Origin: SAR116 cluster bacterium AG-321-K23 | GTDB lineage: Bacteria > Pseudomonadota > Alphaproteobacteria > Puniceispirillales > Marisalimonadaceae | DNA length: 64,000 nt | Direction: 5' to 3' | Assembly: GCA_003284565.1 (NCBI GenBank) | Contig: QBXO01000006.1 | Span: 1 to 64,000, forward strand | Shown: positions 1 to 10,299 of the stretch, in pieces | Position numbering within the stretch: the first letter of the stretch is position 1 | How the letters are laid out: every line of letters begins with the position of its first letter | Translations under genes and position numbers: made by a program | The notes under the pieces: generated by a model | Seen by the model: the letters and a program-made list of their open reading frames with translations, nothing else | What the model was told of the DNA's origin: nothing | Databases searched by the model: none

Positions 1-1
1 T

Positions 2-1168
<1,167 letters not shown>

Positions 1169-1198
1169 TCTTTTGAACGTTTTTCAGATGAGGTAAGA

Positions 1199-1597
1199 AT
1201 GTCAGAAACAACTAATTTAGAGGTAGTTACACCCTCAGCTATAATTGTGTCAGAACCTGTTGAAATGGTTGTTGTTCCAGGTTCAGATGGACAAATAGGT
1301 GCTCTTCCAAGACATTCCAAAGTTATATCTACTCTTGATAGAGGTTTAGTTGATATTTTTAATGATAATAAAATTTCATCACAGATAATGATAGATGGTG
1401 GAATAGCTGAAATAAATGAAACAACAGTTACAATATTAGCGGAAAGAGCTGAAAAGATTGATAAAGCAAATAAACAAGTTCTTGAAGAAAAACTTCTAGC
1501 TTTTAAGTCTCTAGAAAATCATAGCGATCAAAATATTGCAGATCTTGCAATGAAAAATTCATCTTTTATAAAGGCTGTTTTAGATAAAATAGGTTAA
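1199..1597 (+). CDS. atpC: ATP synthase F1 epsilon subunit
   Basis: Epsilon subunit of F1, part of the central stalk that couples proton flow to catalysis and can inhibit ATP hydrolysis. The 132-residue product has the N-terminal beta-sandwich signature (IIVSEPVEMVVVPGSDGQIG, then a Leu-Pro-His segment) and a helical C-terminal part from about residue 88. The ATG is preceded by GAGG at a good distance. It is the last gene of the atp operon and ends one base before a convergent amidase gene, leaving no room for a separate terminator. The N-terminal domain is clear; the C-terminal helices are short and divergent, as is common. Confidence 0.95.
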   Translation: MSETTNLEVVTPSAIIVSEPVEMVVVPGSDGQIGALPRHSKVISTLDRGLVDIFNDNKISSQIMIDGGIAEINETTVTILAERAEKIDKANKQVLEEKLLAFKSLENHSDQNIADLAMKNSSFIKAVLDKIG

Positions 1598-1598
1598 T

Positions 1599-2888
1599 TC
1601 ATTTTTGCAATACTTTTTCTATTTCAGAGCTTATACTCAAAAGATAATCATCTTCATTTGTAGTAGCATTTAACATAATCCCGATAGGTTTTTTATTTTC
1701 AAAATAAGGTATAGAAATGCTACAACCATTCATATAGTTAGCTAATGTTGTGTTTCTTAAAGAAACTAAATTTGCTTCATCATAGTATTCACTATCTTTG
1801 CACTTTTCTAATGAAGGTGGTTTTATTGTTACAGTTGGCAAAAGTAAAAAATTATTTTTTAAAAATTGATTAAATTCTACAATTATATTTTCTCTTATTT
1901 TTTTTAACAAATTATATTCAACAGCCGTAACTTCGTTAGCTCGTTCTATACGTCTTAATACGTTTGGATCAATTAAATATTTTTTTTCATCATATAAATA
2001 AAAGTACTCTGTTGCACACTCCACTGATGCAAATTGCCATATTGGTACTTTTTTATATAAATCCAAAACAGGTATATTCATTTCAATGACTTCGTATCCA
2101 CTTTCACTAATTTTTTTCTTAGCAAAATCAAAAGCTACTCTAATTTCAGTATCTATGTTTTCAAATCCAAAATTAGAAGGAATTATAAATTTAAGATTTT
2201 TATTTTCTAATTTCTCCTGTTTAGTATTTACCTTTCCTCTCATTGCTTGGTAGCCAAGTTTACAAAGTTCAACGTTTTTTGCCATTAATCCAACACTATC
2301 TAGGCTTGAAGAAAGTGTAAGAACACCATCTCTTGAAATACGATCTTGTGTAGGTTTAAAGCCTGTAATTCCTGTGAAAGCGGCTGGTATCCTCGTTGAA
2401 CCTCCAGTATCTGTTCCTATAGTAATATCAGCCAAATCTAAAGCTACTGACACAGCTCCACCAGATGTTGATCCACCTGGCACAGATCCAGGATATAAAG
2501 GGTTATCCGGAGTTCCATAATGAGGATTTATTCCCAAACCTGAGTAGGCAAGTTCAGTCATATTTGTATGTCCTAGAAGCAAACCTCCAGCTTTTCTTAT
2601 ATTATAGATACATTTTGCATCGCTTATAGAAATATTGGGTTCCAGAAACTTAGTTCCTCCTCTTGTATGATATCCCTTAACATCAAATAAATCTTTTACA
2701 GATATTATTAAACCTTTTAACAATCCATTTTTAAGTTTACTTATCTCATTCAACTGGACTTCAAAATCTTTTTCAAAAAGCTCAGTAAATATATTTTCAA
2801 TTTTTTTGGGTTTGTCTTTAAATGTTGTTAAAATTTTAAATACTTTATCAACCAGTTTTTTATTCTTTGAGTTAATATCTTTTTTCAT
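1599..2888 (-). CDS. amidase signature family protein
   Basis: A 429-residue member of the amidase signature family, which hydrolyses carboxamides with a Ser-cisSer-Lys triad. The catalytic Lys lies in LIISVKDLFD (about K65), the cis-Ser in PGGSTSGG (about S140), and the nucleophile in GTDTGGSTRIPAA (about S164), so the site is complete. It could be a GatA-like paralogue, but no gatB or gatC lies nearby and the C-terminal half is divergent, so a free-standing amidase is more likely; the substrate is unknown. It lies five bases after rppH and may be the last gene of the long minus-strand housekeeping run. Its 3' end abuts atpC. Confidence 0.88.
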   Translation of the reverse strand: MKKDINSKNKKLVDKVFKILTTFKDKPKKIENIFTELFEKDFEVQLNEISKLKNGLLKGLIISVKDLFDVKGYHTRGGTKFLEPNISISDAKCIYNIRKAGGLLLGHTNMTELAYSGLGINPHYGTPDNPLYPGSVPGGSTSGGAVSVALDLADITIGTDTGGSTRIPAAFTGITGFKPTQDRISRDGVLTLSSSLDSVGLMAKNVELCKLGYQAMRGKVNTKQEKLENKNLKFIIPSNFGFENIDTEIRVAFDFAKKKISESGYEVIEMNIPVLDLYKKVPIWQFASVECATEYFYLYDEKKYLIDPNVLRRIERANEVTAVEYNLLKKIRENIIVEFNQFLKNNFLLLPTVTIKPPSLEKCKDSEYYDEANLVSLRNTTLANYMNGCSISIPYFENKKPIGIMLNATTNEDDYLLSISSEIEKVLQK

Positions 2889-2893
2889 AATAA

Positions 2894-3400
2894 TTAATTA
2901 GAGTTTAGTGCGTTAAAGTTATTAATCACGGGAATAAATATTTCATTAATTTTTTTGTAAACATCTTTCTTAAATGAAATTGCTTTTTCAGGCAATAATT
3001 CTGGATAAAGCCAAATCCAGTTTTTAAATTCTGGATGATTAGTATTAATATCTATTTCTTTATCCTCACCTATAAAATGAAATAAGAGCCACTTTTGTGT
3101 TTGTCCTCTATACTTACCTTCCCATAGATTGTCTGCTAATGGCAAAGGGATATCATAATTCAACCATATCGGATATTCACTAACAAACTCTGCATTAATT
3201 ATACTTGTCTCTTCTTTTAGTTCCCTATATCCTGCTTCTATAGGTAATTCTCCTTTGTCAATTCCTCCTTGTGGTAATTGCCATGCCTCAGCTTTATTAT
3301 CAAGTCTTTGTCCACAAAACACTTTTCCATCTTTATTAAAAACCATTAAGCCAACACAAGAGCGGTAAGGTCTTTCCAAAAGAGGAATATTATTTTTCAT
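2894..3400 (-). CDS. rppH: RNA pyrophosphohydrolase (Nudix)
   Basis: RppH removes pyrophosphate from 5'-triphosphate mRNA ends, which starts decay by RNase E. The 168-residue product has the family opening RPYRSCVGLMVFN, then LPQGGIDKGE, and a full Nudix box with RELKEE at about residues 59-64. A TTG at 3409 would add three residues and overlap the ctpA stop, but the ATG at 3400 fits the family N-terminus better; neither has a strong Shine-Dalgarno, so coupling to ctpA translation is likely. A ctpA-rppH neighbourhood is common in Alphaproteobacteria. The function call is firm. Confidence 0.95.
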   Translation of the reverse strand: MKNNIPLLERPYRSCVGLMVFNKDGKVFCGQRLDNKAEAWQLPQGGIDKGELPIEAGYRELKEETSIINAEFVSEYPIWLNYDIPLPLADNLWEGKYRGQTQKWLLFHFIGEDKEIDINTNHPEFKNWIWLYPELLPEKAISFKKDVYKKINEIFIPVINNFNALNSN

Positions 3401-3405
3401 TATGT

Positions 3406-4773
3406 TCAATTGCTAAAACTACTAAATTTATTTTGGACAGGTTTTTTTATGATTTTGGCGGTGGAAGTTGTTTTATTTTTATTACTAAATAAATTAATTC
3501 CTCTTATAAGGTCAACTGCACGAGATATTTGATTATCTTGTAAAAGTTTTTCAACTGGGGTTAATTCTGGCTTGTCTGCGTGATCTTTCTTTGTATCTTT
3601 TTCTTTTTTGTCTAAGGCTCCTCTTAAATTTTCCTCTCGTCTATCTTCTGGTATTTCTTTAGACAACTCAGTTATACCAGATTCTACTATTATATCTGGT
3701 TCAATGCCCTTGGCTTGTATTGAGATTCCACTTGGTGTGTAATATCTAGCGGTTGTAAGTCTCATTGCACCATTACCTGCTAAAGGAATTATAGATTGAA
3801 CTGATCCTTTACCAAAACTACGAGTACCAACTATTATTGCTCTTGAATGATCTTTTAGTGCTCCTGCTACAATTTCACTAGCAGATGCTGAACCACTATT
3901 GATAAGAACTATCATTGGTTTACCATGAATTATGTCACCTTTTTTTGCAAAAATTCTTGAAGTATCATCATCTTTTCTTCCTTGAGTTGATACTATTTCA
4001 CCTTGGTTTAAGAATGCGTCAGTAACTGAAATTGATTGGTTTAAAAGTCCTCCTGGATTATTTCTTAAATCTAGTATGAGTCCTTGTAATTTCTCTCCAA
4101 GTTCCTTTTTAATTTTATCTACAGATTTTTCCAGACCAGAAGTTGTTGTGTCTGAAAAAGTAGTTAAGCGCACATAACCTATATTTTTAATTACATTGTG
4201 TCTTACAGATCTAATTTTTATAACATCTCTAATTATTTCAATTTGAAATGGATCTTTTTTATCACGAACAACAGTTATAACAACTTTGGTTCCAACAGGC
4301 CCTCGAAGTTTAGATACAGCGTCATTTATTGAAAGTCCTCTAATTGATTCTCCATTTATACCAATAATTAAATCACCTGATTTCATTCCTGCTTTAGCAG
4401 CAGGAGTATCGTCTATGGGTGAAACAACTTTAACCACACCATTTTCCATAGTTATTTCGATACCCAAGCCACCAAACTTGCCTTTGGTCTTTACCTGCAT
4501 ATCTTTATATGATTCTGAACTCAAATAAGAGGAGTGAGGATCAAGCGATTGAAGCATCCCTGAAATTGCAGCTTCAATAAGTTTCTTGTCAGTAACTTCT
4601 TCAACATATTGTTCTTGTACTCTTTGAAAAACATCACCAAAAAGATTTAGTTGCTTATAGGTTTCTTGACGATTATCAGCTTTAGCTAAATTCTTATCAA
4701 GCAAACATATATTAAAAACCAAAAAAAATGCTAAAAATATATTTATATTATAATTAGAGATTTTTTTAATCAT
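3406..4773 (-). CDS. ctpA: carboxyl-terminal processing protease (S41)
   Basis: Periplasmic serine protease of the CtpA/Prc family that trims or degrades exported proteins and affects cell-wall enzymes. The 455-residue chain has an N-terminal hydrophobic segment (about 10-25) for export or anchoring, a PDZ domain at about 100-175 (KFGGLGIEIT, GLSINDAVSKLRG), and the S41 catalytic domain. The Ser-Lys dyad is seen as S297 in NSGSASASE and K322 in FGKGSVQ, 25 residues apart as in Prc. A charged low-complexity stretch follows near 375-405. It lies downstream of gpmI with an 87-base gap that holds no gene and overlaps the possible TTG start of rppH. Confidence 0.96.
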   Translation of the reverse strand: MIKKISNYNINIFLAFFLVFNICLLDKNLAKADNRQETYKQLNLFGDVFQRVQEQYVEEVTDKKLIEAAISGMLQSLDPHSSYLSSESYKDMQVKTKGKFGGLGIEITMENGVVKVVSPIDDTPAAKAGMKSGDLIIGINGESIRGLSINDAVSKLRGPVGTKVVITVVRDKKDPFQIEIIRDVIKIRSVRHNVIKNIGYVRLTTFSDTTTSGLEKSVDKIKKELGEKLQGLILDLRNNPGGLLNQSISVTDAFLNQGEIVSTQGRKDDDTSRIFAKKGDIIHGKPMIVLINSGSASASEIVAGALKDHSRAIIVGTRSFGKGSVQSIIPLAGNGAMRLTTARYYTPSGISIQAKGIEPDIIVESGITELSKEIPEDRREENLRGALDKKEKDTKKDHADKPELTPVEKLLQDNQISRAVDLIRGINLFSNKNKTTSTAKIIKKPVQNKFSSFSN

Positions 4774-4860
4774 TTAAGTAGGCCTTAATTTTAGTAGTAA
4801 CTCGCCGTAATAATATAGAATATATTTACTACAACAACTATAGAAAATTTAATTAAATTT

Positions 4861-6393
4861 TTATTTTACTAAAAGTGATTTACCACTCATGCTTTTAGGT
4901 GATTTGATAGATAGAAGCTCTAAAATTGTTGGAGCAATATCAGCCAGTCTTCCATCTCTTAACTTATAGTCATTATTTTTAGAAATTAGTACCAAGGGAA
5001 CTTTATTACATGTATGTGAGGTATGTGGTAAATTCATAATCTCATCAAACATAATTTCACAGTTTCCATGGTCTGCTGTTAATAGCATAATCCCATCTAA
5101 CTTAATTATCATATCTTTTACATTTCCTACAGCTGTATCCACAGTTTCTACTGCTCTAATTGCAGCTTTTAAATTACCGGTATGTCCAACCATGTCAGGG
5201 TTTGCAAAATTAATTATAATTAGATCATAAGTTCTATTTTTTATAGAGTTTATGAGTTCAGTTTCCACTTTTTTAGCTGACATTTCTGGTTTTAAGTCAT
5301 ATGTGGATATTTTGGGTGAGGGTATCATTATTCTAGTTTCACCAGGGTAAACAGTCTCTTCGCCTCCATTAAAAAAGAAAGTAACGTGAGGATATTTTTC
5401 TGTTTCAGCTAATCTCAATTGTTTTAAATTAGCTTTAGAAATAACTTCACCAAGAGTATCTTTGATCTTTTCTTTTACAAAAATAGAATTCATAAAATTT
5501 GATAATTCTGTTGAATATTCAGTCATTCCAAGATTGTTTAACAAAATTGGAGTATTACTATCTTTTTCAAATTCTTTAAATTTAGGATCTAGTATTGCTG
5601 TTAATAATTCTCTAACTCGATCTGCCCGAAAGTTTATCATGATTAAGCTATCACCATCTTCAAACCCTTTGTAATCTCCAATCAGAGTTGGAGATATAAA
5701 TTCGTCAGTTTCGTTATATTTATAAGCTTCTTCTAATCCTCTTGATATGTTGGAAAATTTTCTTTCATACTTTCCATATACAATCAGATCAAAAGACTTT
5801 TTTACTCTTTCCCACCTATTATCTCTATCCATTGAGTAGTATCTACCTATAAGTGAGACTATTTTTATATTTTTTGGTAGGGACATTTCAAATTTTCTTA
5901 TTTGCTGGCCTAATTGTTTTGGAGAACAATCTCGTCCATCTGAAAAAATATGGATGTAGGCTTTACAATTATTTTTATCCAAAAGTTTTGACATTTCAAG
6001 AATATGATTTGAATGGGAATGCACTCCACCGTTACTGCACAAACCTAGTAGATGAACAGTTTTATTTTTATTGTGATTTGATAAAAACTTTTGAAAATTA
6101 TTATTATTTTCTATTTTGTTATCAGCAAAAGCTTTGTTTATCTTTGGTAAAGTTTGAAGAACCACTCTTCCAGAGCCAAGATTCATATGACCAACTTCAG
6201 AATTTCCTACTTGACCTAAAGGTAAACCAACATCTTCACCAGAAGCATCTAGTGTTGCATATGAGAAAGTTTTAGTTAAAAGATCTATATTTGGAGTATT
6301 TGCTAATGCTACGGCATTATTTTCTGGGTTTTTATTAATTCCCCATCCATCCATAATGCACAAAACGATTGGTTTTTTTGGTGTCTCATTCAT
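4861..6393 (-). CDS. gpmI: 2,3-bisphosphoglycerate-independent phosphoglycerate mutase
   Basis: Interconverts 3- and 2-phosphoglycerate in glycolysis and gluconeogenesis by a Mn-dependent phosphoserine mechanism. The 510-residue length is standard. Metal-binding Asp is in CIMDGWG (D15), the phospho-accepting Ser in GNSEVGHMNLG (about S65), and the second metal site shows as FANPDMVGHTG and TADHGNCE, with a late PHTSHT His cluster. It starts 23 bases after rlmH, part of the housekeeping operon. No cofactor-dependent mutase is seen in the window, so this may be the cell's only one, but that cannot be judged here. Confidence 0.98.
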   Translation of the reverse strand: MNETPKKPIVLCIMDGWGINKNPENNAVALANTPNIDLLTKTFSYATLDASGEDVGLPLGQVGNSEVGHMNLGSGRVVLQTLPKINKAFADNKIENNNNFQKFLSNHNKNKTVHLLGLCSNGGVHSHSNHILEMSKLLDKNNCKAYIHIFSDGRDCSPKQLGQQIRKFEMSLPKNIKIVSLIGRYYSMDRDNRWERVKKSFDLIVYGKYERKFSNISRGLEEAYKYNETDEFISPTLIGDYKGFEDGDSLIMINFRADRVRELLTAILDPKFKEFEKDSNTPILLNNLGMTEYSTELSNFMNSIFVKEKIKDTLGEVISKANLKQLRLAETEKYPHVTFFFNGGEETVYPGETRIMIPSPKISTYDLKPEMSAKKVETELINSIKNRTYDLIIINFANPDMVGHTGNLKAAIRAVETVDTAVGNVKDMIIKLDGIMLLTADHGNCEIMFDEIMNLPHTSHTCNKVPLVLISKNNDYKLRDGRLADIAPTILELLSIKSPKSMSGKSLLVK

Positions 6394-6416
6394 TAATTAA
6401 ATCCACTAAGAAATCT

Positions 6417-6866
6417 TTATTTGTGGTAAGGATGACCATGAATTATAGTTTCTATTCTGTAAATTTGTTCAGCAATCATCATTTTAACCATTTGATGTGG
6501 CCATGTAAGTTTACCTAAAGCAATAATTTTATCTGCTGTTCTTTTTATTTTCATACCGTTTCCAAAAGCACCACCAATTGCAAAATTTACACTTGTAATA
6601 TTGCTGTTGCTCCAATTTAATATTAATTTTGCTAGATCTGAACTAGATATATTTTCACCTATTTCATCTAACAAGATCAATTTACCATCTTTAGGTGTTA
6701 AATTAATTAACTTGTCAGCTTCTTCTTCTATTCTTTTTTCTGTGTTTTTTGTTTTAACTTCGCATTGTTTTAATTCAATATTTCTTATTCTTTTAAGATA
6801 TTTTCTAGTAATCAAGTCTTCATCATTATTTTTAATTTTACCAATTGTCGAAATTATATATTTCAT
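6417..6866 (-). CDS. rlmH: 23S rRNA pseudouridine-1915 N3-methyltransferase
   Basis: SPOUT-fold methyltransferase that methylates pseudouridine 1915 in helix 69 of 23S rRNA on assembled 70S ribosomes. The 149-residue product has LILLDEIGENISSSDLA, the SAM-binding loop FAIGGAFGNG, and the characteristic C-terminus with LTWPHQM and HGHPYHK. It starts one base after the rsfS stop, so the two genes are probably translationally coupled. The rsfS-rlmH pair is conserved across bacteria, which supports both calls. Confidence 0.96.
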   Translation of the reverse strand: MKYIISTIGKIKNNDEDLITRKYLKRIRNIELKQCEVKTKNTEKRIEEEADKLINLTPKDGKLILLDEIGENISSSDLAKLILNWSNSNITSVNFAIGGAFGNGMKIKRTADKIIALGKLTWPHQMVKMMIAEQIYRIETIIHGHPYHK

Positions 6867-6867
6867 T

Positions 6868-7242
6868 TTATTTTTTTACAGCATCACTTGGTATATTATC
6901 CTGTTTTTTTCCCCACATTTTTTCTAAACTATAAAACTGTCTAACTTCTGGTCGAAAAATATGAATTAAAATGTCATTAGCATCAATTAAAACCCAATCT
7001 CCATTTGACATGCCCTCTGGAGATGATAGGCGAAGGCCTATTTCTTTATATTTTTTTATTAGATTATTTGCCATAGCAGTTACTTGTCTGACAGTATTCC
7101 CACTTACCACGATCATATAATCTGCAATACTACTTCTTCCAACGAGATCAATACTAACAATGTCTATTCCTTTATCATTTTCCAACGAATTTAGTGTAAA
7201 TTTTAATAATTCTTTTGAGGACAAACTTTTTGTTTTTCGCAT
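6868..7242 (-). CDS. rsfS: ribosomal silencing factor RsfS
   Basis: RsfS binds ribosomal protein L14 and blocks joining of the 50S and 30S subunits, lowering translation in poor conditions. The 124-residue product shows the family pattern: DIVSIDLVGRSSIADYMIV, SGNTVRQVTAMANN, GDWVLIDANDILIHIF and RQFYSLEKMWG. It lies between nadD (12-base gap) and rlmH (1-base gap), the usual order. The product is of normal length and the N-terminus starts right at the domain. Confidence 0.96.
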   Translation of the reverse strand: MRKTKSLSSKELLKFTLNSLENDKGIDIVSIDLVGRSSIADYMIVVSGNTVRQVTAMANNLIKKYKEIGLRLSSPEGMSNGDWVLIDANDILIHIFRPEVRQFYSLEKMWGKKQDNIPSDAVKK

Positions 7243-7254
7243 TATATGAACCTA

Positions 7255-7902
7255 TTAAGTGTAAGTTTTGCTTTTTCTTATCTCTGAAGAGGAGACAGAT
7301 AATAGTTTATTCTTTAAAAAAACCCAGATTGGTTTTTTTTTATGAAATATAGTTCTACTTTTATGTGTTTTAAGTTTTTGCCCAAGATATGGAATTCTTG
7401 AGGTGTTTAAAAAGGAATTTATGAAACCTGGTCTCGAAATGACTGCAACGTGGAAATTCTGAGCTATTATATTTGGATAAAGCCATTTATTAAAATTGTC
7501 TAAAATATCACTTCCCATTAGCCAGATAAATTTTACCTTTCGGGTTCTTTGATTTAAAAAATTAACTGTTTTGTATGAGGCATATAGCTGATTTTTTTGT
7601 TCAATGTCTAAGACTTTTATATAAGAAATATTTTTTATTAATAGCCTAGCATAACTCAGTCTTTTGTCAAAATTCTCCATATCTAAACTAGATTTTAATC
7701 TATTTTGAGGAGCAACCAGCCACCAAATTTCGTCTAGTCCAAGATTTATGAGTGCAGTATTGCTAATGTGAATATGTCCATAATGAGCTGGGTTAAATGA
7801 ACCGCCTAAAACACCGATTTTTCTTTTTCTAGAGTAAGAATAAAAAACTGGAATTCTGTTTTTAAAATTGACTTTCAGATCTTTAGTCACGTATTTGGTC
7901 AT
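7255..7902 (-). CDS. nadD: nicotinate-nucleotide adenylyltransferase
   Basis: Adenylates nicotinate mononucleotide to deamido-NAD in NAD synthesis. The nucleotidyltransferase motif is GVLGGSFNPAHYGHIHIS, with WWLVAPQNRLK after it and the C-terminal SVSSSEIRKS motif, all diagnostic. The 215-residue length is normal. The start overlaps the end of proA by 20 bases, which suggests coupled translation. An N-terminal lead of about 25 residues precedes the fold; the exact start could be later, but no better start with a Shine-Dalgarno is seen. Confidence 0.95.
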   Translation of the reverse strand: MTKYVTKDLKVNFKNRIPVFYSYSRKRKIGVLGGSFNPAHYGHIHISNTALINLGLDEIWWLVAPQNRLKSSLDMENFDKRLSYARLLIKNISYIKVLDIEQKNQLYASYKTVNFLNQRTRKVKFIWLMGSDILDNFNKWLYPNIIAQNFHVAVISRPGFINSFLNTSRIPYLGQKLKTHKSRTIFHKKKPIWVFLKNKLLSVSSSEIRKSKTYT

Positions 7903-9148
7903 TTCCTCTAATAATGTATTTAAAACTAGTTAGTTGAGCAGCTCCTACTGGACCTCTAGCATGTATTCTACCTGTAGATATTCCTATTTCTGCACCCATT
8001 CCAAATTCTCCTCCATCCGCAAATTGAGTTGAAGTGTTGTGCATGACAATTGCGCTATCAACATTATTTAAAAAAGTTTCAGCTGCTTTGGTGTTTTCAG
8101 TGATTATAGATTCTGTATGGTTTGATGAATATTTGCCAATGTGGTCTATAGCGCCTAAAACTCCATCAACTAATTTGACAGATAAAATAGCGTCAAGATA
8201 TTCTGTGTGCCAATCTTTTTCTGATGCTAACTCAATTTCATGTATAATTTTTTTTGTTTCAATGTCTCCTTTAATATGACATCCTGATTCAATTAATTTT
8301 TTGACTATGATTGGAACAGCTTTTTCAGAGATATCTCTGTCTACGAGTAATGTTTCTAAGGCACCACATATACCTGTTCTTCTCATTTTAGAGTTAATGA
8401 TTATTTTTATTGCTTTATTTATATCTGCATCTTTATCCACATATATATGGCATATTCCCTCTAAGTGAGCAAAAACTGGAACTCTTGCTTCATCTTGAAT
8501 TTTTTTAACAAGAGATTTCCCCCCACGAGGTATGATTATGTCAATTTCCCCAGTCGAAGTAAGCATTGCTGAAACAGCCTCTCTATCTGTATTTTCAACT
8601 AATTGTACAGTGTTACCCGGTAAATTGGCACTTTCTAAACCTTTTTGCATGCATTTAGCTAACATTTTAGAAGAATTAATCGAGTCAGATCCTCCTCTAA
8701 GTATTGCTGTATTGCCAGATTTAATGCATAGGCTGCCAGCATCAATAGTCACATTAGGTCTAGATTCGTAAATAATACCAATAATGCCCAACGGAACTGA
8801 AATTCTAGAAATATTTAAACCATTTGGTTGTGTCCATTTTGACAACTCAACACCAATTGGATCACTCATTTCTGAAATCTGATTTAAACCCTCCACAATA
8901 TTATCAATTCTTTTATCGTCTAGCAAAAGCCTATCAACAAAAGCATTGTTAAGTTGCTTTTTTTTAGCATTTATAATGTCAATTTCATTTGCTTTAAGGA
9001 TCTCTTCTTGTTCTTTTTTTATAATTCTAGATATATTTAATATTGCTAAATTTCTATCTTTTGAACTGCTTCTAGAGATGACATTAAAAGCTTCTTTTGA
9101 TTTTTTGTTAATATTTTTTATATATTCAAAAATATTTTTGCTGTTCAT
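7883..9148 (-). CDS. proA: gamma-glutamyl phosphate reductase
   Basis: NADPH-dependent reduction of gamma-glutamyl phosphate to glutamate semialdehyde, the second step of proline synthesis. The 421-residue product is of normal length; the catalytic Cys sits in RRTGICGALETLLVD, and the C-terminal GGEFGMGAEIGISTGRIHAR segment is typical. It follows proB with an 11-base gap and overlaps nadD, so proB-proA-nadD is one transcription unit. Nothing unusual is seen. Confidence 0.98.
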   Translation of the reverse strand: MNSKNIFEYIKNINKKSKEAFNVISRSSSKDRNLAILNISRIIKKEQEEILKANEIDIINAKKKQLNNAFVDRLLLDDKRIDNIVEGLNQISEMSDPIGVELSKWTQPNGLNISRISVPLGIIGIIYESRPNVTIDAGSLCIKSGNTAILRGGSDSINSSKMLAKCMQKGLESANLPGNTVQLVENTDREAVSAMLTSTGEIDIIIPRGGKSLVKKIQDEARVPVFAHLEGICHIYVDKDADINKAIKIIINSKMRRTGICGALETLLVDRDISEKAVPIIVKKLIESGCHIKGDIETKKIIHEIELASEKDWHTEYLDAILSVKLVDGVLGAIDHIGKYSSNHTESIITENTKAAETFLNNVDSAIVMHNTSTQFADGGEFGMGAEIGISTGRIHARGPVGAAQLTSFKYIIRGNDQIRD

Positions 9149-9159
9149 TTATTTTACTC

Positions 9160-10287
9160 TTATTTTTTTTCCAATACTAGATCATCCCTATGGACTACTT
9201 CGTCTTTACCTCTGTAGCCTAAGATGGATTCAATATCATTACTTTTTGATCCTTTTATTAAATCTACTTCAGAATTATTAAAGTGTATTAAGCCTTTTCC
9301 AACAAAGTTTTGTTGTTCATCTACTATTTGTATTAAGTCACCTTTTTCATAGTTGCCTTCTGTACTAACTATACCAGCAGATAGCATAGAAAAACCTTTT
9401 TTCACAGCCTCGGTTGCTCCTTTATCTATAGTTATTTTACCTTTGACTTGTAATGCGCCAGATATCCATTGTTTTCTTGAGTTCAAAGGTTTCTCTATAG
9501 CTCTAAACCAACTAAATTCCATTCCATCTATTTCCAACTTTGATAAAGGATTAATAAAATGTCCATTGCAAATGAACATATTACAACCTGCTTTAGTAGC
9601 AATTTTAGCGGCAGCAACTTTGGTTATCATACCACCAGATGCCATATTAGAAAGTGGTGGACCTGCCATTGTTTCAATTTCATCTGTAATTTCATGAATT
9701 TCTTCAATTAAGACAGTACTCTTGCTCTTATTGGGATCAGATGAATAAAGACCATTTATGTCAGACAGTAATATGAGTAAATCTGCACTACACATTTGTG
9801 CAACTCTTGCTGCTAATCTGTCATTATCTCCAAATTTAATCTCTTCAGTAGAGACTGTATCGTTTTCATTAATTACAGGAATAACTTGTAATTCAAGAAG
9901 TTTTAATAATGTAGCTCTTGCATTAAGATGTTTTCTTCTCTTTTCAGTATCATCAGGTGCAAGTAAAATTTGTGCTATATTAAGACCAAATTTTTCCATA
10001 ACTTCTTTCCATGCATAAGCTAGGCTTACCTGACCAGTTGCAGCTGCGGCTTGTTTTTCATCTAAAGATAAATTACCTTTAAGTTTTAATTGTTTTTGAC
10101 CAAGTGCGATAGATCCTGAGGAAACAATAATAATTTCTTTTTTTTGCTTAATAAGTTTGTGTATATCTTGTGCTAATGACCCTAACCATTCACTTTTAAG
10201 ATTACCTTTGTTTTTATCTATCAATAGTGAAGAGCCAATTTTAATGACAATTCTTTTTGAGTCTTTTATTAAATTTTCTTTTTTCAT
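9160..10287 (-). CDS. proB: glutamate 5-kinase
   Basis: Phosphorylates glutamate at the gamma carboxyl, the first and feedback-controlled step of proline synthesis. The 375-residue chain has the amino-acid kinase domain (IVIKIGSSLL near residue 14, VIPVINENDTV, KFGDNDRLAARVA) and a C-terminal PUA domain from about 280 (GKITIDKGATEAV). The two-domain form is usual. It sits 12 bases after obgE, the standard alphaproteobacterial order. Confidence 0.98.
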   Translation of the reverse strand: MKKENLIKDSKRIVIKIGSSLLIDKNKGNLKSEWLGSLAQDIHKLIKQKKEIIIVSSGSIALGQKQLKLKGNLSLDEKQAAAATGQVSLAYAWKEVMEKFGLNIAQILLAPDDTEKRRKHLNARATLLKLLELQVIPVINENDTVSTEEIKFGDNDRLAARVAQMCSADLLILLSDINGLYSSDPNKSKSTVLIEEIHEITDEIETMAGPPLSNMASGGMITKVAAAKIATKAGCNMFICNGHFINPLSKLEIDGMEFSWFRAIEKPLNSRKQWISGALQVKGKITIDKGATEAVKKGFSMLSAGIVSTEGNYEKGDLIQIVDEQQNFVGKGLIHFNNSEVDLIKGSKSNDIESILGYRGKDEVVHRDDLVLEKK

Positions 10288-10299
10288 TTTTGTTATACT

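Noticed and set aside
1599-2888. The first amidase as glutamyl-tRNA amidotransferase GatA
   Set aside because: The triad fits, but gatB and gatC are not adjacent and the C-terminal half diverges; a general amidase is the safer call.
5853-6275. Plus-strand open frame of 140 codons within gpmI
   Set aside because: It is antisense to conserved catalytic gpmI sequence, has no family likeness and is rich in Phe/Tyr/Leu as expected from the complement of AT-rich coding DNA.
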